A stretch of DNA of 64,000 nucleotides from Macrostomum hystrix (lineage: Eukaryota > Platyhelminthes > Macrostomidae), in NCBI GenBank assembly GCA_950097015.1, contig CATNEN010000005.1, positions 1,426,001 through 1,490,000 on the forward strand, in the 5' to 3' direction. Numbering within the stretch: position 1 is the stretch's first letter; each line of letters begins with the position of its first letter. The position numbers and the translations under genes are program-made. This document shows, in pieces, positions 1 through 10,488 of the stretch. The notes below the pieces were generated by a model. That model saw only the letters and a list, made by a program, of their open reading frames with translations. It was not told the origin of the DNA and made no database searches.

Positions 1-176
1 CTATCTGGGGATCTAGATTTGAGCAGGGGATAATCCTATCTGGGGATCTAGATTTGAGCAGAGGATAGTCCTATCTGGGGATCTAGATTTGAGAATGGGA
101 TAATCCTATCTGGGAATCAAGATTTGAGCAGGGTATAATCCTATTTGGGGATCAAGATTTGAGAAGGGGTTGTCTG
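1..176. repeat. 35-bp tandem repeat, 5 copies
   Basis: Five consecutive 35-bp units start at 1, 36, 71, 106 and 141. Each begins CTATCTGGGGAT or a near copy and contains AGATTTGAG. The array is cut by the window edge, so its true length is unknown. No gene overlaps it. Confidence 0.93.
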
Positions 177-492
177 CACTATTACACTATTGAAACAGTG
201 AAAAAGTCAGCTATATTTTTCGCTGTCGGTAGCGCATTAAAGACACGGGGAAAAGTTGTCATATTGACGCTAACATGCACCTGCTGCCTCTCACAATTCA
301 ATCGATAAAATGGGGGAATACTTTTTCAGGGTACGGAATTTCTTTTCCATCTATGAGCTATCACTACTCAAGGAATTATCATTTATCCTATCACTTAAGC
401 AAGAAAATGATAGATACCTTATACAAACTATAAACCTTCTATAATAGCAATAATTACAGTAAGTAATAACTAAACGAGTATAAATAATATAA

Positions 493-551
493 TGGGTTGC
501 AGCCTAGTGGTTAGAGCGTCTTTAAGGTCGGAGGTTCGATTCCCGAATCCA
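493..551 (+). pseudogene. tRNA-like pseudogene or SINE head
   Basis: The sequence has an A-box-like segment (CAGCCTAGTGGTTAGAGC) and a B-box (GGTTCGATTCC). The ends TGGGTT and AATCCA can pair as a partial acceptor stem. The anticodon arm between the boxes is only about 12 nt, too short for a working tRNA. It is therefore a tRNA pseudogene or a SINE promoter remnant. Confidence 0.55.
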
Positions 552-1435
552 CTGGTTACAATTTGTTTCCCTTATCAAGACTAATTAATCTGTATTGATT
601 CAGTTCACGCAGCTGTTAAATGAGGGTGGGTGTGGCGTGCCCCCAGTCCATGGACTGACAGCCGTACGCAGACATTGCATGTGTCACTTAGTAATTTAAT
701 AGAGATAATAAAAAAAGTAAACTTTGAAACTTCTAGCTCGTAAACTAGAAAAGATAATTAATCTATGAGTGGTTGCTTTGACAACATATAATTGTGCAGA
801 ATACGTTCTAAATCTCCTCCTGTAGCAGTTGATTGAACACATATATGGCTAGTTGCTGAGGTCATATCATGCTTTATTAGAACACGCACATCGTGTGTGC
901 TTAGTAGTTATAAAGTTTGGATAAATCTCTAATTAACTATCTATAGTATATTCGGCTGCTACCTGGTTAATGTTATACATTATGTGTTCATTTTTTCTGA
1001 CGTATTGGTGATCCTGTGTGTACTACAAGTGTGGTCAAGTGTCCATATGCACACAGATAGACACACACACACGCACACACACACACTTAGCAGGACTAAA
1101 TACGAGTACTAACACTGAGTTAGCTCATCGGGACCAAAGTTCTTATTGGGTGCAACACTGCTTTGCTAAATGCTCATTATCACTCATGCATGCTTCATTA
1201 ATGATAGAGAACTTCTATAATAATACAGCTCCTGATGAGAAACATTATTAGATTTGATCGGCCAATTCACTTACAAAGACAAAGTTGAAAGTGAATTTTA
1301 ACACGAATTTCGTTTGATGCAGGGGTCTAAAACTATCATGAAAGATTTTCGGGTTAAAATTTGGATTTTTATGCAAAATTTGGCAAATCAAGAGACTAAT
1401 GAATTGCAATGTGCGGACAACTGAAATAAGCGATG
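552..1435. other. gene-free stretch
   Basis: AT-rich sequence with no supported gene. A short (AC)n microsatellite lies near 1060-1087. A 77-codon open frame across it has no splice or family support. Confidence 0.6.
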
Positions 1436-2408
1436 GGATAGGGATGATGGGATGGGATAGGGTAATAGGACGGGATAGGGGTGATGGGATGGAATAGGGG
1501 TGATGGGATGGGATAGGGGTGATGGGATGGGATAGGGTAATAGGACGGGATAGGGGTGATGGGATGGAATAGGGGTGATGGGATGGGATAGGGGTGATGG
1601 GATTGGATAGGGGTGATGGGATGGGATAGGGGTGATGGGATGGAATAGGGGTGATGGTATGGGATAGGGGTGATGGGATGGGATAGGGGTGATGGGATGG
1701 GGTAGGAATGATGGGATGGGTAGGGGTGATGGGATGGGATAGGGGTGATGGGATGGGGTAGGGGTGATGGTATGGGATAGGGGTGATGGGATGGAATAGG
1801 GGTGATGGGATGGGATAGGGGTGATGGGATGGGATAGAAGTGATGGGATGGGATTGAGGTGATGGGATGGGATAGGGGTGATGGGTTGGGATAGGGGTGA
1901 TGGGATGGGATTGAGGTAATGGGATGGGATAGGTGTGATGGGTTGGGATAGGGGTGATGGGATGGGATTGAGGTAATGGGATGTGATAGGGGTGATGGGT
2001 TGGGATAGGGGTGATAAGATGGGATAGGGGTGATGGGATGGGATAGGGGTGATGGGATGGGAAAGGGGTGATGGGATGGGATAGGGGTGATGGGTTGGGA
2101 TAGGGGTGATAAGATGGGATAGGGGTGATGGGATGGGATAGGGGTGATGGGATGGGATAGGGGTGATGGGTTGGGATAGGGGTGATGGGATGGGATAGGG
2201 GTGATGGGATGGGATAGGGGTGATGGGTTGGGATAGGGGTGATGGGATGGGATTGAGGTAATGGGATGGGATAGGGGTGATGGGTTGGGATAGGGGTGAT
2301 GGGATGGGATTGAGGTAATGGGATGGGATAGGGGTGATGGGTTGGGATAGGGGTGATGGGATGGGATAGGGGTGATGGGATGGGATAGGGGTGATGGGAT
2401 GGGAGAGT
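1436..2408. repeat. G-rich 19-bp minisatellite, about 50 copies
   Basis: Nearly 1 kb of units close to GATGGGATGGGATAGGGGT, with scattered variants such as GATTGAGGTAAT and GATGGGTTGGGAT. Every unit carries several GGG or GGGG runs on the plus strand, so the array has strong G-quadruplex potential. Higher-order blocks, such as the GGTTGGGAT plus GATTGAGGTAAT pair, recur between 1840 and 2340 and indicate local block duplication. Confidence 0.95.
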
Positions 2409-3080
2409 GAGAGGCGTGTAAAACGTAGATCCGCTAAAAGCCTAGCATTTCATTCGGTTAATTTTAAATTAATTTTTGCTGCAAGATTTCTGGCCGTCCT
2501 TTTGTACCGAACAGTTTTTAGTCAATCGTTTTTAAAGCCAGCATGATTATCTGATAGCGCCAAAGAGTCATTTTCGATCAGCATGAAATCTAAATCATAT
2601 TTTTATACGGTAAAATAGGATTCTAAAAAATAACAAATATAATTCTATGAAAAACCACTGAAAGGTCGTTTAATTTAGATTTCAGAAGAATAAGCATTGT
2701 GCTCACAAGTGAAACTCTAAATAATGGATCTATGCGAGCTGCTTTTGTTTTTCTCTGTTAATTTTATGATGAAGGTGAGAGTGCCACAGGAAAAAATCTG
2801 ATTATAAAAATAATAGGAAGATTTTCAAACGGAAGAAAACAATTTCGTAATACTAAAAAGGCAAAAATTATAGGAAATTAGCAAAATTTTGTTTATTTGA
2901 TTCCATTCACCATAATCAGTCAGGAAATTTAGGATATTAGGAAAAATATCCCAATCAATTTCAACCCTCGATACGCCAGGTGATATTGCGGTTAAATCAC
3001 ATAATTATTCTCAATTACGACTGTTTGATGTTAAATTGTTGCTAAAAATCGTGAAAGTTTATTGAATTTTTATAAGAATT
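2409..3080. other. gene-free stretch
   Basis: AT-rich sequence with no open frame, splice pattern or repeat that could be supported. Confidence 0.6.
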
Positions 3081-3193
3081 GCAGGAGGGCTCCAGGTGAT
3101 GGCGGGGGTGACACTAGACATGCAGCCAGCGAACTTAGGCTCAGTGACGCGAGAGTCAAACGCGCGTAACCGCTCTGCCACCGGCCCCCACCA
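3081..3193 (-). mobile_element. tRNA-derived SINE, short copy
   Basis: On the minus strand it starts GGGGCCGGTGGCAGAGCGGT, an A-box-like tRNA-Leu/Ser-type head, continues with ACGCGCGTTTGACTCTCGCG, and ends CACCTGGAGCCCTCCTGC. The same head and the same CAGCCCTCCTG end occur at 37.7-37.9 kb (minus) and 46.5-46.7 kb (plus), so the three are one family. This copy lacks the middle (B-box) part. Confidence 0.7.
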
Positions 3194-3635
3194 TGATTAG
3201 AGAATTTATGTGTAAAATTCTAATACAATAAATTATACGATTAATATAAACTCAGTTGCTTTGCAAGTACTGATAATGCGGATTATTTTATTTGAGTATA
3301 TTAAGATATATGAGAGCAGAGAGAGGAGGGGAGTGATGCAGAGCAGACTCTGCATTGACACTGTTAGTTCGTTCACCATATTTTTAAACGGAGAATGCCA
3401 CCGCTATTTTGATCCAAAAATTGAAATTTTGAGACTATTCTAAAATGTACACAATCCACACTTAACTACTTATAGTACGCAATGCAGAATTTGCAACCTG
3501 CAGCTTGCCCGATAAGATGAGAGTTTTGAGAAGATATGAGGCGGGATACGAGAGGGTTAAATGAACGAGAGAAAGATTTGGGTAAAGAAACGATGGAAAA
3601 AATTGGAAGATAAATCTGGGGAAGATTCGGGTAGA
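3194..3635. other. gene-free stretch
   Basis: AT-rich DNA with no supported gene. The last part leads into the 25-bp minisatellite, with degenerate units such as GGGTAGAGGAACGAGGGTAA. Confidence 0.5.
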
Positions 3636-3935
3636 GGAACGAGGGTAAGATTCGGGTGGAGGAACCAGGGTAAGATTCGGGTAGAGGAACCAGGGTAAGA
3701 TTCGGGTAGAGGAACGAGGGTAAGATTCGGGTAGAGGAACGAGGGTAAGATTCGGGTAGAGGAACAAGGGTAAGATTCGGGTAGAGGAACGAGGGTAAGA
3801 TTCGGGTGGAGGAACGAGGGTAAGATTCGGGTGGAGGAACGAGGGTAAGATTCGGGTAGAGGAACGAGGGTAAGATTCGGGTGGAGGAACGAGGGTAAGA
3901 TTCAGGTAGAGACACGAGGGGAAGATTGGGTACTG
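3636..3935. repeat. 25-bp minisatellite, about 12 copies
   Basis: Units close to GAGGGTAAGATTCGGGTAGA plus GGAAC, varying mainly at GTAGA/GTGGA. Minus-strand open frames of up to 223 codons here repeat ESYPRSSTRILP-type peptides. They arise because three 25-bp units equal 25 codons, and they are not treated as a gene. Confidence 0.92.
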
Positions 3936-3939
3936 GAAC

Positions 3940-4816
3940 GTCGCGTTGTAAGCAGGACGGTCTCGACCAACGCCTGAAACAGCGTCGCCATCTGGCGGTC
4001 ACGTGGGCCGCGAGCTGCAAGATAACCCTCACAGAACGGAAGGTTACCAGGCAAGCCCGCGGCCGCAGATTGTCGCGGACGTCCGGCACCAGACCACCGA
4101 GGTAGGTGAACTGTTGACAGCGCGGGATATCCGTCACCTGCCCGTCAGCGCCTTGGCAGAAGATTGTGGTGTCGCCCGGCAGAGCACGATGGTCTTTTGC
4201 GTGTTGACCACCAGGCAGCTACGCTCGCAGTAACGGCAACCAGCTTGTCCAGCTGCCGCTGGGCGTCGAGGACAGCAGGGCGAGATCGAAAGCCTTCCTG
4301 AAAAAAATGAAGATCAGAATGAGGGTCAACTAGCCGATGCGCGCTTCCTCGATGACTCGGCGAAGAGCTAGGATCTGCGCCACTGTTCCGCGATGGGGGC
4401 GGAACCCGTTCTGCTCAGGCCGCAGGTAGGGATCTAGCATGGGTTGGAATTGCGAAAACTGCATCCGGTTGAACAGCTTCGCTGCGCATGACCAGGCAGA
4501 TGCGCTGTCCACGGCGGCTTGCTGCCGCTGCGCGTAGACAATTTCAAGGGCCACTTCCACCTCGCGTGTAGGTCGCCTGCTCAAACGGAGCCTCTCAAGC
4601 TCTTCCCTCGCTTGATGGATCGAAGGGTCGCTCTGCCAGACCGGCTGCCCACGTTTGGGCCGGTCGCATCAGCGACTCCGCTTGCTCCTCCCCGACGACG
4701 ACGAGAAGGAGACGACGACGACGATGAGAAACTCTTGCTGCCCATTCATTCCGCCGTGGGTCAGCGGTATGAGCGGTATTGCCTCCTCGCTGGCTGCATG
4801 CGGATTCGGCTGTCAT
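3940..4816 (-). pseudogene. decayed non-LTR reverse transcriptase
   Basis: Minus-strand translation gives pieces of a non-LTR RT in the right order. Around 4330-4584 is AKLFNRMQFSQ followed by LRPEQNGFRPHRGTVAQIL, the classic finger-palm segment. Around 4270-4310 is IFIFFRKAFD, where the family has FIDFRKAFD, so a palm residue is altered. Then come VVNTQKTIVLCRA and FTYLGGLVPD of the thumb. The pieces lie in different frames with stops between them, and the FADD block and flanking segment are missing. The wording resembles RTE/CR1-type elements, though the clade is not certain. The 25-bp minisatellite abuts its 3' side. Confidence 0.8.
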
Positions 4817-5392
4817 CTGAGCTTAGTTGGGCTCAGCAGGTAAGATCAGCAAATTCAGCAAAGAAAAAAGAATGGAAGAGATAACAAACGAAAGGTTCCA
4901 TTCCGAAATCGCTAACGTCACGCAGAATAAAAATATTCTCTGCTTCCCAGCTTAAGGCTTGAATCAAAGACCAGTAATCTTTGAAGCCGCCTGCAGTCAA
5001 CATCTGCGCCTCTTTCTGAATCGCTGGATCAGGTGCACAAAATATTTTTTATCAAAAAGGTAATCCAGCGCGTCTGAAGCGACTTAATTTTTCACACCAG
5101 CTTGTGACGCAGTCGAAACATAGGGCGATCGGACTGCATAGTCTATGCGTGAGCATGAGCTGCTAGGCTGGTTGCAACGAAGAACAATTGCATGATTGCG
5201 AATATTATTTCTGCTTGCTTTCCAAACGCCGAGTTCGCTGTCTTTTCCTTTGGCTAGAAAACAATTATCCGAATCGGGTGCAGCTGCTCACTGCATGCAC
5301 CTGGTTCGAAGGAAAGTCTTATTTAAGAGGGACTACCGAGCCGCTACCGCTCTAATGCTAGAAATTGTTCCTCATCGAAACATTCAATAACA
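4817..5392. other. gene-free stretch and upstream region of the 5.4-kb gene
   Basis: No supported coding feature. It is the presumed promoter and 5' UTR side of the secreted Q-rich gene. No convincing TATA box was seen close to the start codon. Confidence 0.45.
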
Positions 5393-5951
5393 ATGCTAGA
5401 TTTCAAGTGTCTATTTCCGCTTCAGGTTTTTCTCTGTCTGGCGTTGTCAGCTCAAGGTGAGTTTAGCTAAAAGCTTCATGTTCTCGTATTCGTATTCTTA
5501 ATATTCAAAATTAAACCTCACAATTTCAGAACAATCTTCGTTTCCAATTGAATCTGCCGACACGATAAAAATTATCAACCTAAATGATAATGAAGCAGTC
5601 GCTCTCATTGTGTACAAGAGTAGGCCGCCGACGCAGCTACCTACCCAGAACCAGGCCGCACAGACTAAGCAGCAAGCGACAACAGACAATCCGATGGCCG
5701 AGATGCAGCTACAGGCGACGTCGAACCAGCCGCTGATGAAGATCCGACTATCAATTACAGCTGAGCAACAGATGAAGCCAGAGACGACCAGAAAGCAGCC
5801 AATAAATGAGCAACAGACGCAGATGAAAAAGCAAGAGATAGTGGCCAAGCCCCCAACTGCCCAGACACGAATGCCGTCACAGCCGCAGCCGCAGCAAAAA
5901 CCGCGGCATCGTCCATGGTTAGGAAGTGTATTTCCTCGACTGAGAATCTGA
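5393..5951 (+). CDS. small secreted Gln/Thr-rich protein, two exons
   Basis: Exon 1 is 5393-5456 and exon 2 is 5530-5951; the 73-bp intron starts GTGAGT and ends TTTCAG. Exon 1 holds 21 codons plus 1 nt and exon 2 supplies 2 nt plus 140 codons, so phase is kept and the product is 161 aa. The first 21 residues (MLDFKCLFPLQVFLCLALSA, then Q) form a typical signal peptide: a Lys, a hydrophobic core and small residues before the likely cleavage site. A short ordered-looking part (QSSFPIESADTIKIINLND) is followed by about 110 residues rich in Gln, Thr, Pro and Lys with no cysteine. No family was recognised. A role as an extracellular, mucus or gland-secreted protein is only a guess. An antisense open frame over the same DNA is a shadow. 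Confidence 0.6.
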
Positions 5952-6455
5952 GAACAATGTGATTGACTTCCACGCCTCGAGACTCGAATGTTGGCTTCAA
6001 AACAGGAAAAATAACTACTTTTCCAGACCTGATCCGCCACCATTAAATACAGACAAGAAATTGATTTGCAATTAAAAAATGTCGTGGTTGCTTCTTAACT
6101 TTTTTACTCGAAATTCAAGCTATGAAATAGCAAGCTTATGATAAAGTCCTGTCACATTAGGATACATACAACAACTGCTTCCTAAGAGTAATGTTGCAAT
6201 TAAGCCCACAAAATAAAAAAACCGATGCGTATATTGACGTTAGACACTTAAAATTAGAAGACGATTGAGCTTGTGAAGCTTGGGAATAAAATGAGCGCCT
6301 ATTTTATCACTGCTTTATTCGCATTATCCTTTAGGCTGTGTGTTACCCAAGCCATGGAATTCCTATATACAGTTAGTTAAGTGCAGCGAAACAAATGCCT
6401 TATGTACGCACAGGAATATTAAGTCTAGATAAAAAAATCGATCAGACCAGCTCTT
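5952..6455. other. gene-free stretch, 3' side of secreted-protein gene
   Basis: AT-rich, with AATAAA-like signals (for example CAAAATAAAAAAACC near 6210) that could serve the upstream gene. No coding feature was supported. Confidence 0.4.
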
Positions 6456-6565
6456 ACACCTAACGGCCGTGGACTAGCCGGCCCCAGCTCACGGTAAAAA
6501 TTAGACGGCTAGCCCAGGTCACCTCACCGTGCCATGAGTCCGGCTAGACGAGTGCAGCTCATGAG
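6456..6565. repeat. dispersed GGCTAGCC-rich repeat, copy 1
   Basis: This copy shares CGGCTAGCCCA, GGTCACCTCACC and CATGAG blocks with 31870-31990, where CGGCTAGCCCAGCTCACCTC is seen. The core contains the palindrome GGCTAGCC. Two copies 25 kb apart suggest a mobile or low-copy interspersed repeat whose class is unknown. Confidence 0.5.
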
Positions 6566-6857
6566 CTCCCTGTGGGAACGTGAAGCGTGGGAACCCCATG
6601 ATGAAGCGTGGTTGGCTGGGAGGGGTTGTTTACGCGAACTTGGGAACGAACTAGACGATGGTGCCATACATCCCTATTTGAGCGGGGGACAAAGGGGAAC
6701 GAGCTGTTTTTCCTCTTCCCACCAAAACTCGAATAGTAAAGAGCTCGTCGAGTCAAAACTTCAAATCTAATTCTATATACTATACTAGCTAGAATTGTTA
6801 AATAGAAACCTTTTTTATTAGCTCAAATAAGAACTGACAGGTAAGCCAAGTTTAGGT

Positions 6858-7201
6858 GCCCATGTCGGTTTAATATTTTCGTATTTGTAATAATGTATTG
6901 TAAGAGTTTGTGGCATGTCAAAATCAATCCATATTTGTTATTTGACCCATGTCAGTTTAATATTTTCGTATTTGTAATAATGTATTGTAAGAGTTTGTGG
7001 CATGTCAAAATCAATCCATATTTGTTATTTGACCCATGTCAGTTTAATATTTTCGTATTTGTAATAATGTATTGTAAGAGTTTGTGGCATGTCAAAATCA
7101 ATCCATATTTGTTATTTGACCCATGTCAGTTTAATATTTTCGTATTTGTAATAATGTATTGTAAGAGTTTGTGGCATGTCAAAATCAATCCATATTTGTT
7201 A
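6858..7201. repeat. 87-bp tandem repeat, about 4 copies
   Basis: Near-identical units recur every 87 bp (GACCCATGTCAGTTTAATAT at 6944, 7031 and 7118). Since 87 is 29 codons, a plus-strand frame stays open with a 29-residue repeat beginning MYCKSLWHVKINPY. The very high identity points to recent duplication. There is no sign that the frame is translated. Confidence 0.93.
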
Positions 7202-8935
7202 CTGCTGTATAATAATCTACATAGTTGGAAATTGCTGGTATTATAAATATTACTATCAATATTTATAGTAGTAATAGCTCATTAATGCTGCCTGCTAAAC
7301 AAGCTTTTCATGCAGATCTAAACAGTGGCATACATAGCCTAGAAATCCATTCCAGGGGTCATTACTGTCTCGGGTGTCACGGCAAGCTCATGCTGATAAT
7401 TTTCGCTAATTTTTGGTGCTCAGAATTCTGTTGAGTAATTGTAATGGGGCTCCAACCCCTCAGCCACATAGATCGTCACAGCGTCACCTATCCTATATGC
7501 AGAGGATAGGCCACCCTCTCCCATTCAAATGCACGCTCTCCTATTTCCCCTGTGTTAGGCAGATTTCTGGTAACCCATACTACTAGTGTTCGGCTACTAG
7601 TAGCTAGTATGACCCCCTCGCCTACGCCATTCAGATCAAGGTGTCAAATCTTAGATAGTCCAACTCTTAATCACCCACACTGCACCCACACCTGCAGCCC
7701 GGAGAAATATGTAACATGCCCTGTGGCCTGTGACTATGACCTGTTAAGAGTGCCTTCAAGGAAGTGAATATTTCAGTCAAACCAATACAGAAAAGTTGCG
7801 ACACAGACTACTAGATGAGGAGTAGTATCAACTGTTAGCCGTTCTTACTCTGCATCTGGCGCAGGAGAAAAGGGGAATGACGGAGAGATCGGGAGAGAGA
7901 GCAGATGAAAAAAGCACTGTGGAAAGCGGCAGAATTTGAATGTAATTGAAAGTTAGAAACAGGAACAGCCTCTATTTGTCAAAGTCAGTGTGTTAAATAT
8001 AAGGAAAATGCCTGACCATAGCGGGCATGTCTCCTCGAGGCTGATGTAGAGAGGAGAATCTGAGAATCACATGGAATCGAGTCCTCGTTTAATTATTGTT
8101 ATTAGCATGTAGCATTAATAGAATGGGACCATATAGGGCCAAAACACCTGTTTATAAAAAATGAGGGCCATTGCATTTGAATTCACATTGAACTGTAACT
8201 TTCACAAAAGCAATCAATATTTTTATAGATATTAACTCACGCTCGTCCAAAGAGTCGAGCTGCAGGCTGATAGTAGCTAGCTCTGAGAGCAAAAGTATTG
8301 CAGTAACTTGAGGCTTGCCTAGAACCAGACAATGGCAGTTTGACAGCATAGACCTAGTCGTCCATTAGAGTCCATAATGTTGACAAGCGAACAGTCAGGC
8401 AGCAAGCAAGGCAGGCTGGAAATGTTTGAGGAAAATGTATTAGTATCAATATTTAGTGCAAAAACTGAAAACCATGATTAAACTGTGATTACCTCTTTAA
8501 AAGTTGAAAAAACTCAAAGCTTGTGAAATGTGTGCAGCATGTGTTTTGACTAGGGCCTGTTAAGAGTACCTTCAAGGAAATGAATATATCAGTCCCACTG
8601 GTAGCTATAGAATACTTAAATAGCTGTTCCAAGACCAAAAAATTCACCATGCCCATGCTAAATAATTCCTGAAGAAAAAGTTTCAAAGTAGAACTAATTT
8701 TCAAGTTAAGAATTCGAAATTGTATTTCATGAATTTTTTATGCTTTTTCCTATTAATAGCAATGGTGACATGTTACAGTTTTGGATTTTCTAACTTGACC
8801 ATTTTGTGGCCCTATAATATGGTATTACTTGACATGCCTATAGACTCCAAAAATATATAGTTTGCCAATGAAGTGTAGGTAAATAGTTCATGTGACAGAC
8901 ATTTGATTTACATATTGCTAAAAACTTAATTTTAG
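7202..8935. other. gene-free stretch with a diverged repeat pair
   Basis: No gene was supported over 1.7 kb. Two segments resemble each other: 7738-7790 (CCTGTTAAGAGTGCCTTCAA) and 8555-8605 (CCTGTTAAGAGTACCTTCAA), both followed by GGAA-TGAATAT-TCAGTC. These are probably fragments of an interspersed repeat. Confidence 0.5.
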
Positions 8936-9135
8936 ATGGGACCTACTAGCGGCAATGAATTTCTTCGAAAGAAGGGCTGTGCTAGTAAGTGTTTTATATA
9001 CAGTAAGATTTAAAGGAATTTGGCATTTCTACACCTACGAACTTGGTTTTTGTTCAGAATTGTACAGCTGACTGGAAAAAGGAAAAGGGCAGCTTTCTTA
9101 GTTTCTAAAAAATGGGTGACTGCCTTAAAAACTTG
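8936..9135 (+). other. possible upstream exons of the 9.4-kb gene
   Basis: Two segments have good splice borders: 8936-8984 (TTTTAG before, GTAAGT after) and 9068-9135 (TACAG before, GTAAAT after). Read together they give an open peptide beginning WDLLAAMNFFERRAVL and continuing LTGKRKRAAFLVSKKW. Their reading frame misses the next exon at 9353 by one base. Either a splice site is misjudged, the exons belong to another transcript, or there is a frameshift. Confidence 0.3.
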
Positions 9136-9352
9136 GTAAATATGCTTTCATGCATAATGCTGGTTTGGGTGTTAATTTTTCATTTTATATTTAAACAGTT
9201 AATTCAGTGATGGTGTTGTTCTCTCCCCTGAGGTCAAGGGGAGATTACCTTAAGCATGGCCTCACTTTTAATTCTTGCAGTTCTGGACAAAAGCCTAGTT
9301 TAGTGGAAATCTCGTTTAAATATTTTTAATATCATATACTTCTTCATTTCAG

Positions 9353-10488
9353 CTTGGACTTCAGCATTGCTAGAGAAGTATAGGGGTCTAAGTATAGCAA
9401 AAAAAGAACGACTAAGAAAAGCTGCTAAAAATCGACCTCGCCCAATTAAAAGAATCATTCAGGACTTGGACAAACATAAAGAAACTTACATTGTTATTAG
9501 AATTACTGAACATGACAGAGCCATTTATCACTGTTCTAAAGATGTCACTGGCACTTTGAGTGGACAGGTCCAAGAAGCATGTAGTTCTATTGTTGATTTT
9601 ATAAGAGCAGATAAGCAAGCGCAACACAGGCTTCAAAATTTGCAGCAGCTTCCTCAAACAGAAGGAAAGTTTGAAGAAATTATTAAAAAGGGTGTTGTCT
9701 ACATGCGCAAAGAGCTTAGTAAAATAGCTAAGGACGCTTATGAAAGGGCAGGCAACTCTGGTGCAATTCAATGGGCACTTATAGCTTCTGATTTAGCTAC
9801 AGGTCAGAAGAAAGGGCCAGGACGTTTTATTCCCAACTTCTCTTCACCCCATAATCTTAACCAACAGCAATGTGTTGCACAATTTCAGGCAATTTCTGAT
9901 CATGGTGAAGTGAAATTCTGGTCTCATTCAGAATGGAATGAGAGAAATGTAGCACCTACAATTAGCACAGAAGGTACTCTGGCAAACCAAAATCAAGCAT
10001 TGCTTGTTGGCATGCAAGGTACTAGTGCAAATGGTAATGATTCTGCAATAGTGGCTACACAGCAAAATGACTATGCTGCTGAGGCTGAGATAAGCCTCAA
10101 TGAAGAATGTAGTCAAAGTGCAGAAGCATCACAAAGTAATGTCAATGATATTACCAGTCTCAACAATACTACTTCAAAAATCAATAGTATTGACAATTTA
10201 TTCCAAAATCCAGACGCTTATTTAGAAGACATTCATTTGCAGCAACTTAGAAGTTCTCAAAATCAAGTAATACATAGTCACCTACGTCTTGCTCAGTTTT
10301 CGCAGAATTATTACCCAGGTATGTTATTGCCACAAGAAATACAGATATCTGAGTCTCAAGTACCTCCTCAGGTACCTTTACAATTTTCATTACCAAGCCT
10401 GTCACATATGACACAGCAAAGTGCTGCTGAAGAACATGTTATCTCACAACAGCCAAACAGTAGGACAGTCCATCTTTTTCCTAGATAG
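9353..10488 (+). CDS. unidentified protein, 3' exon
   Basis: A 1.1-kb open frame starts just after a good acceptor (CTTCATTTCAG at 9342-9352) and ends at TAG 10486-10488. The first codons are not ATG (WTSALLEKYRG...), so this is a terminal exon and an upstream start exon is needed. The N-terminal 170 residues are rich in Lys/Arg and helix formers: KKERLRKAAKNRPRPIKRII, then a segment ending in YERAGNSGAIQWALIASDLA. The remaining 200 residues are Asn/Gln/Ser-rich, low-complexity and probably disordered. The layout (a folded basic domain plus a disordered tail) would fit a nuclear regulator, but no family was recognised. Length and codon evenness argue for a true exon; the antisense frames are shadows. 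Confidence 0.55.

Noticed and set aside
3462-4137. 223-codon minus-strand protein with STRILPSFLYPN repeats
   Set aside because: A chance fusion of decayed RT sequence with the 25-bp minisatellite.
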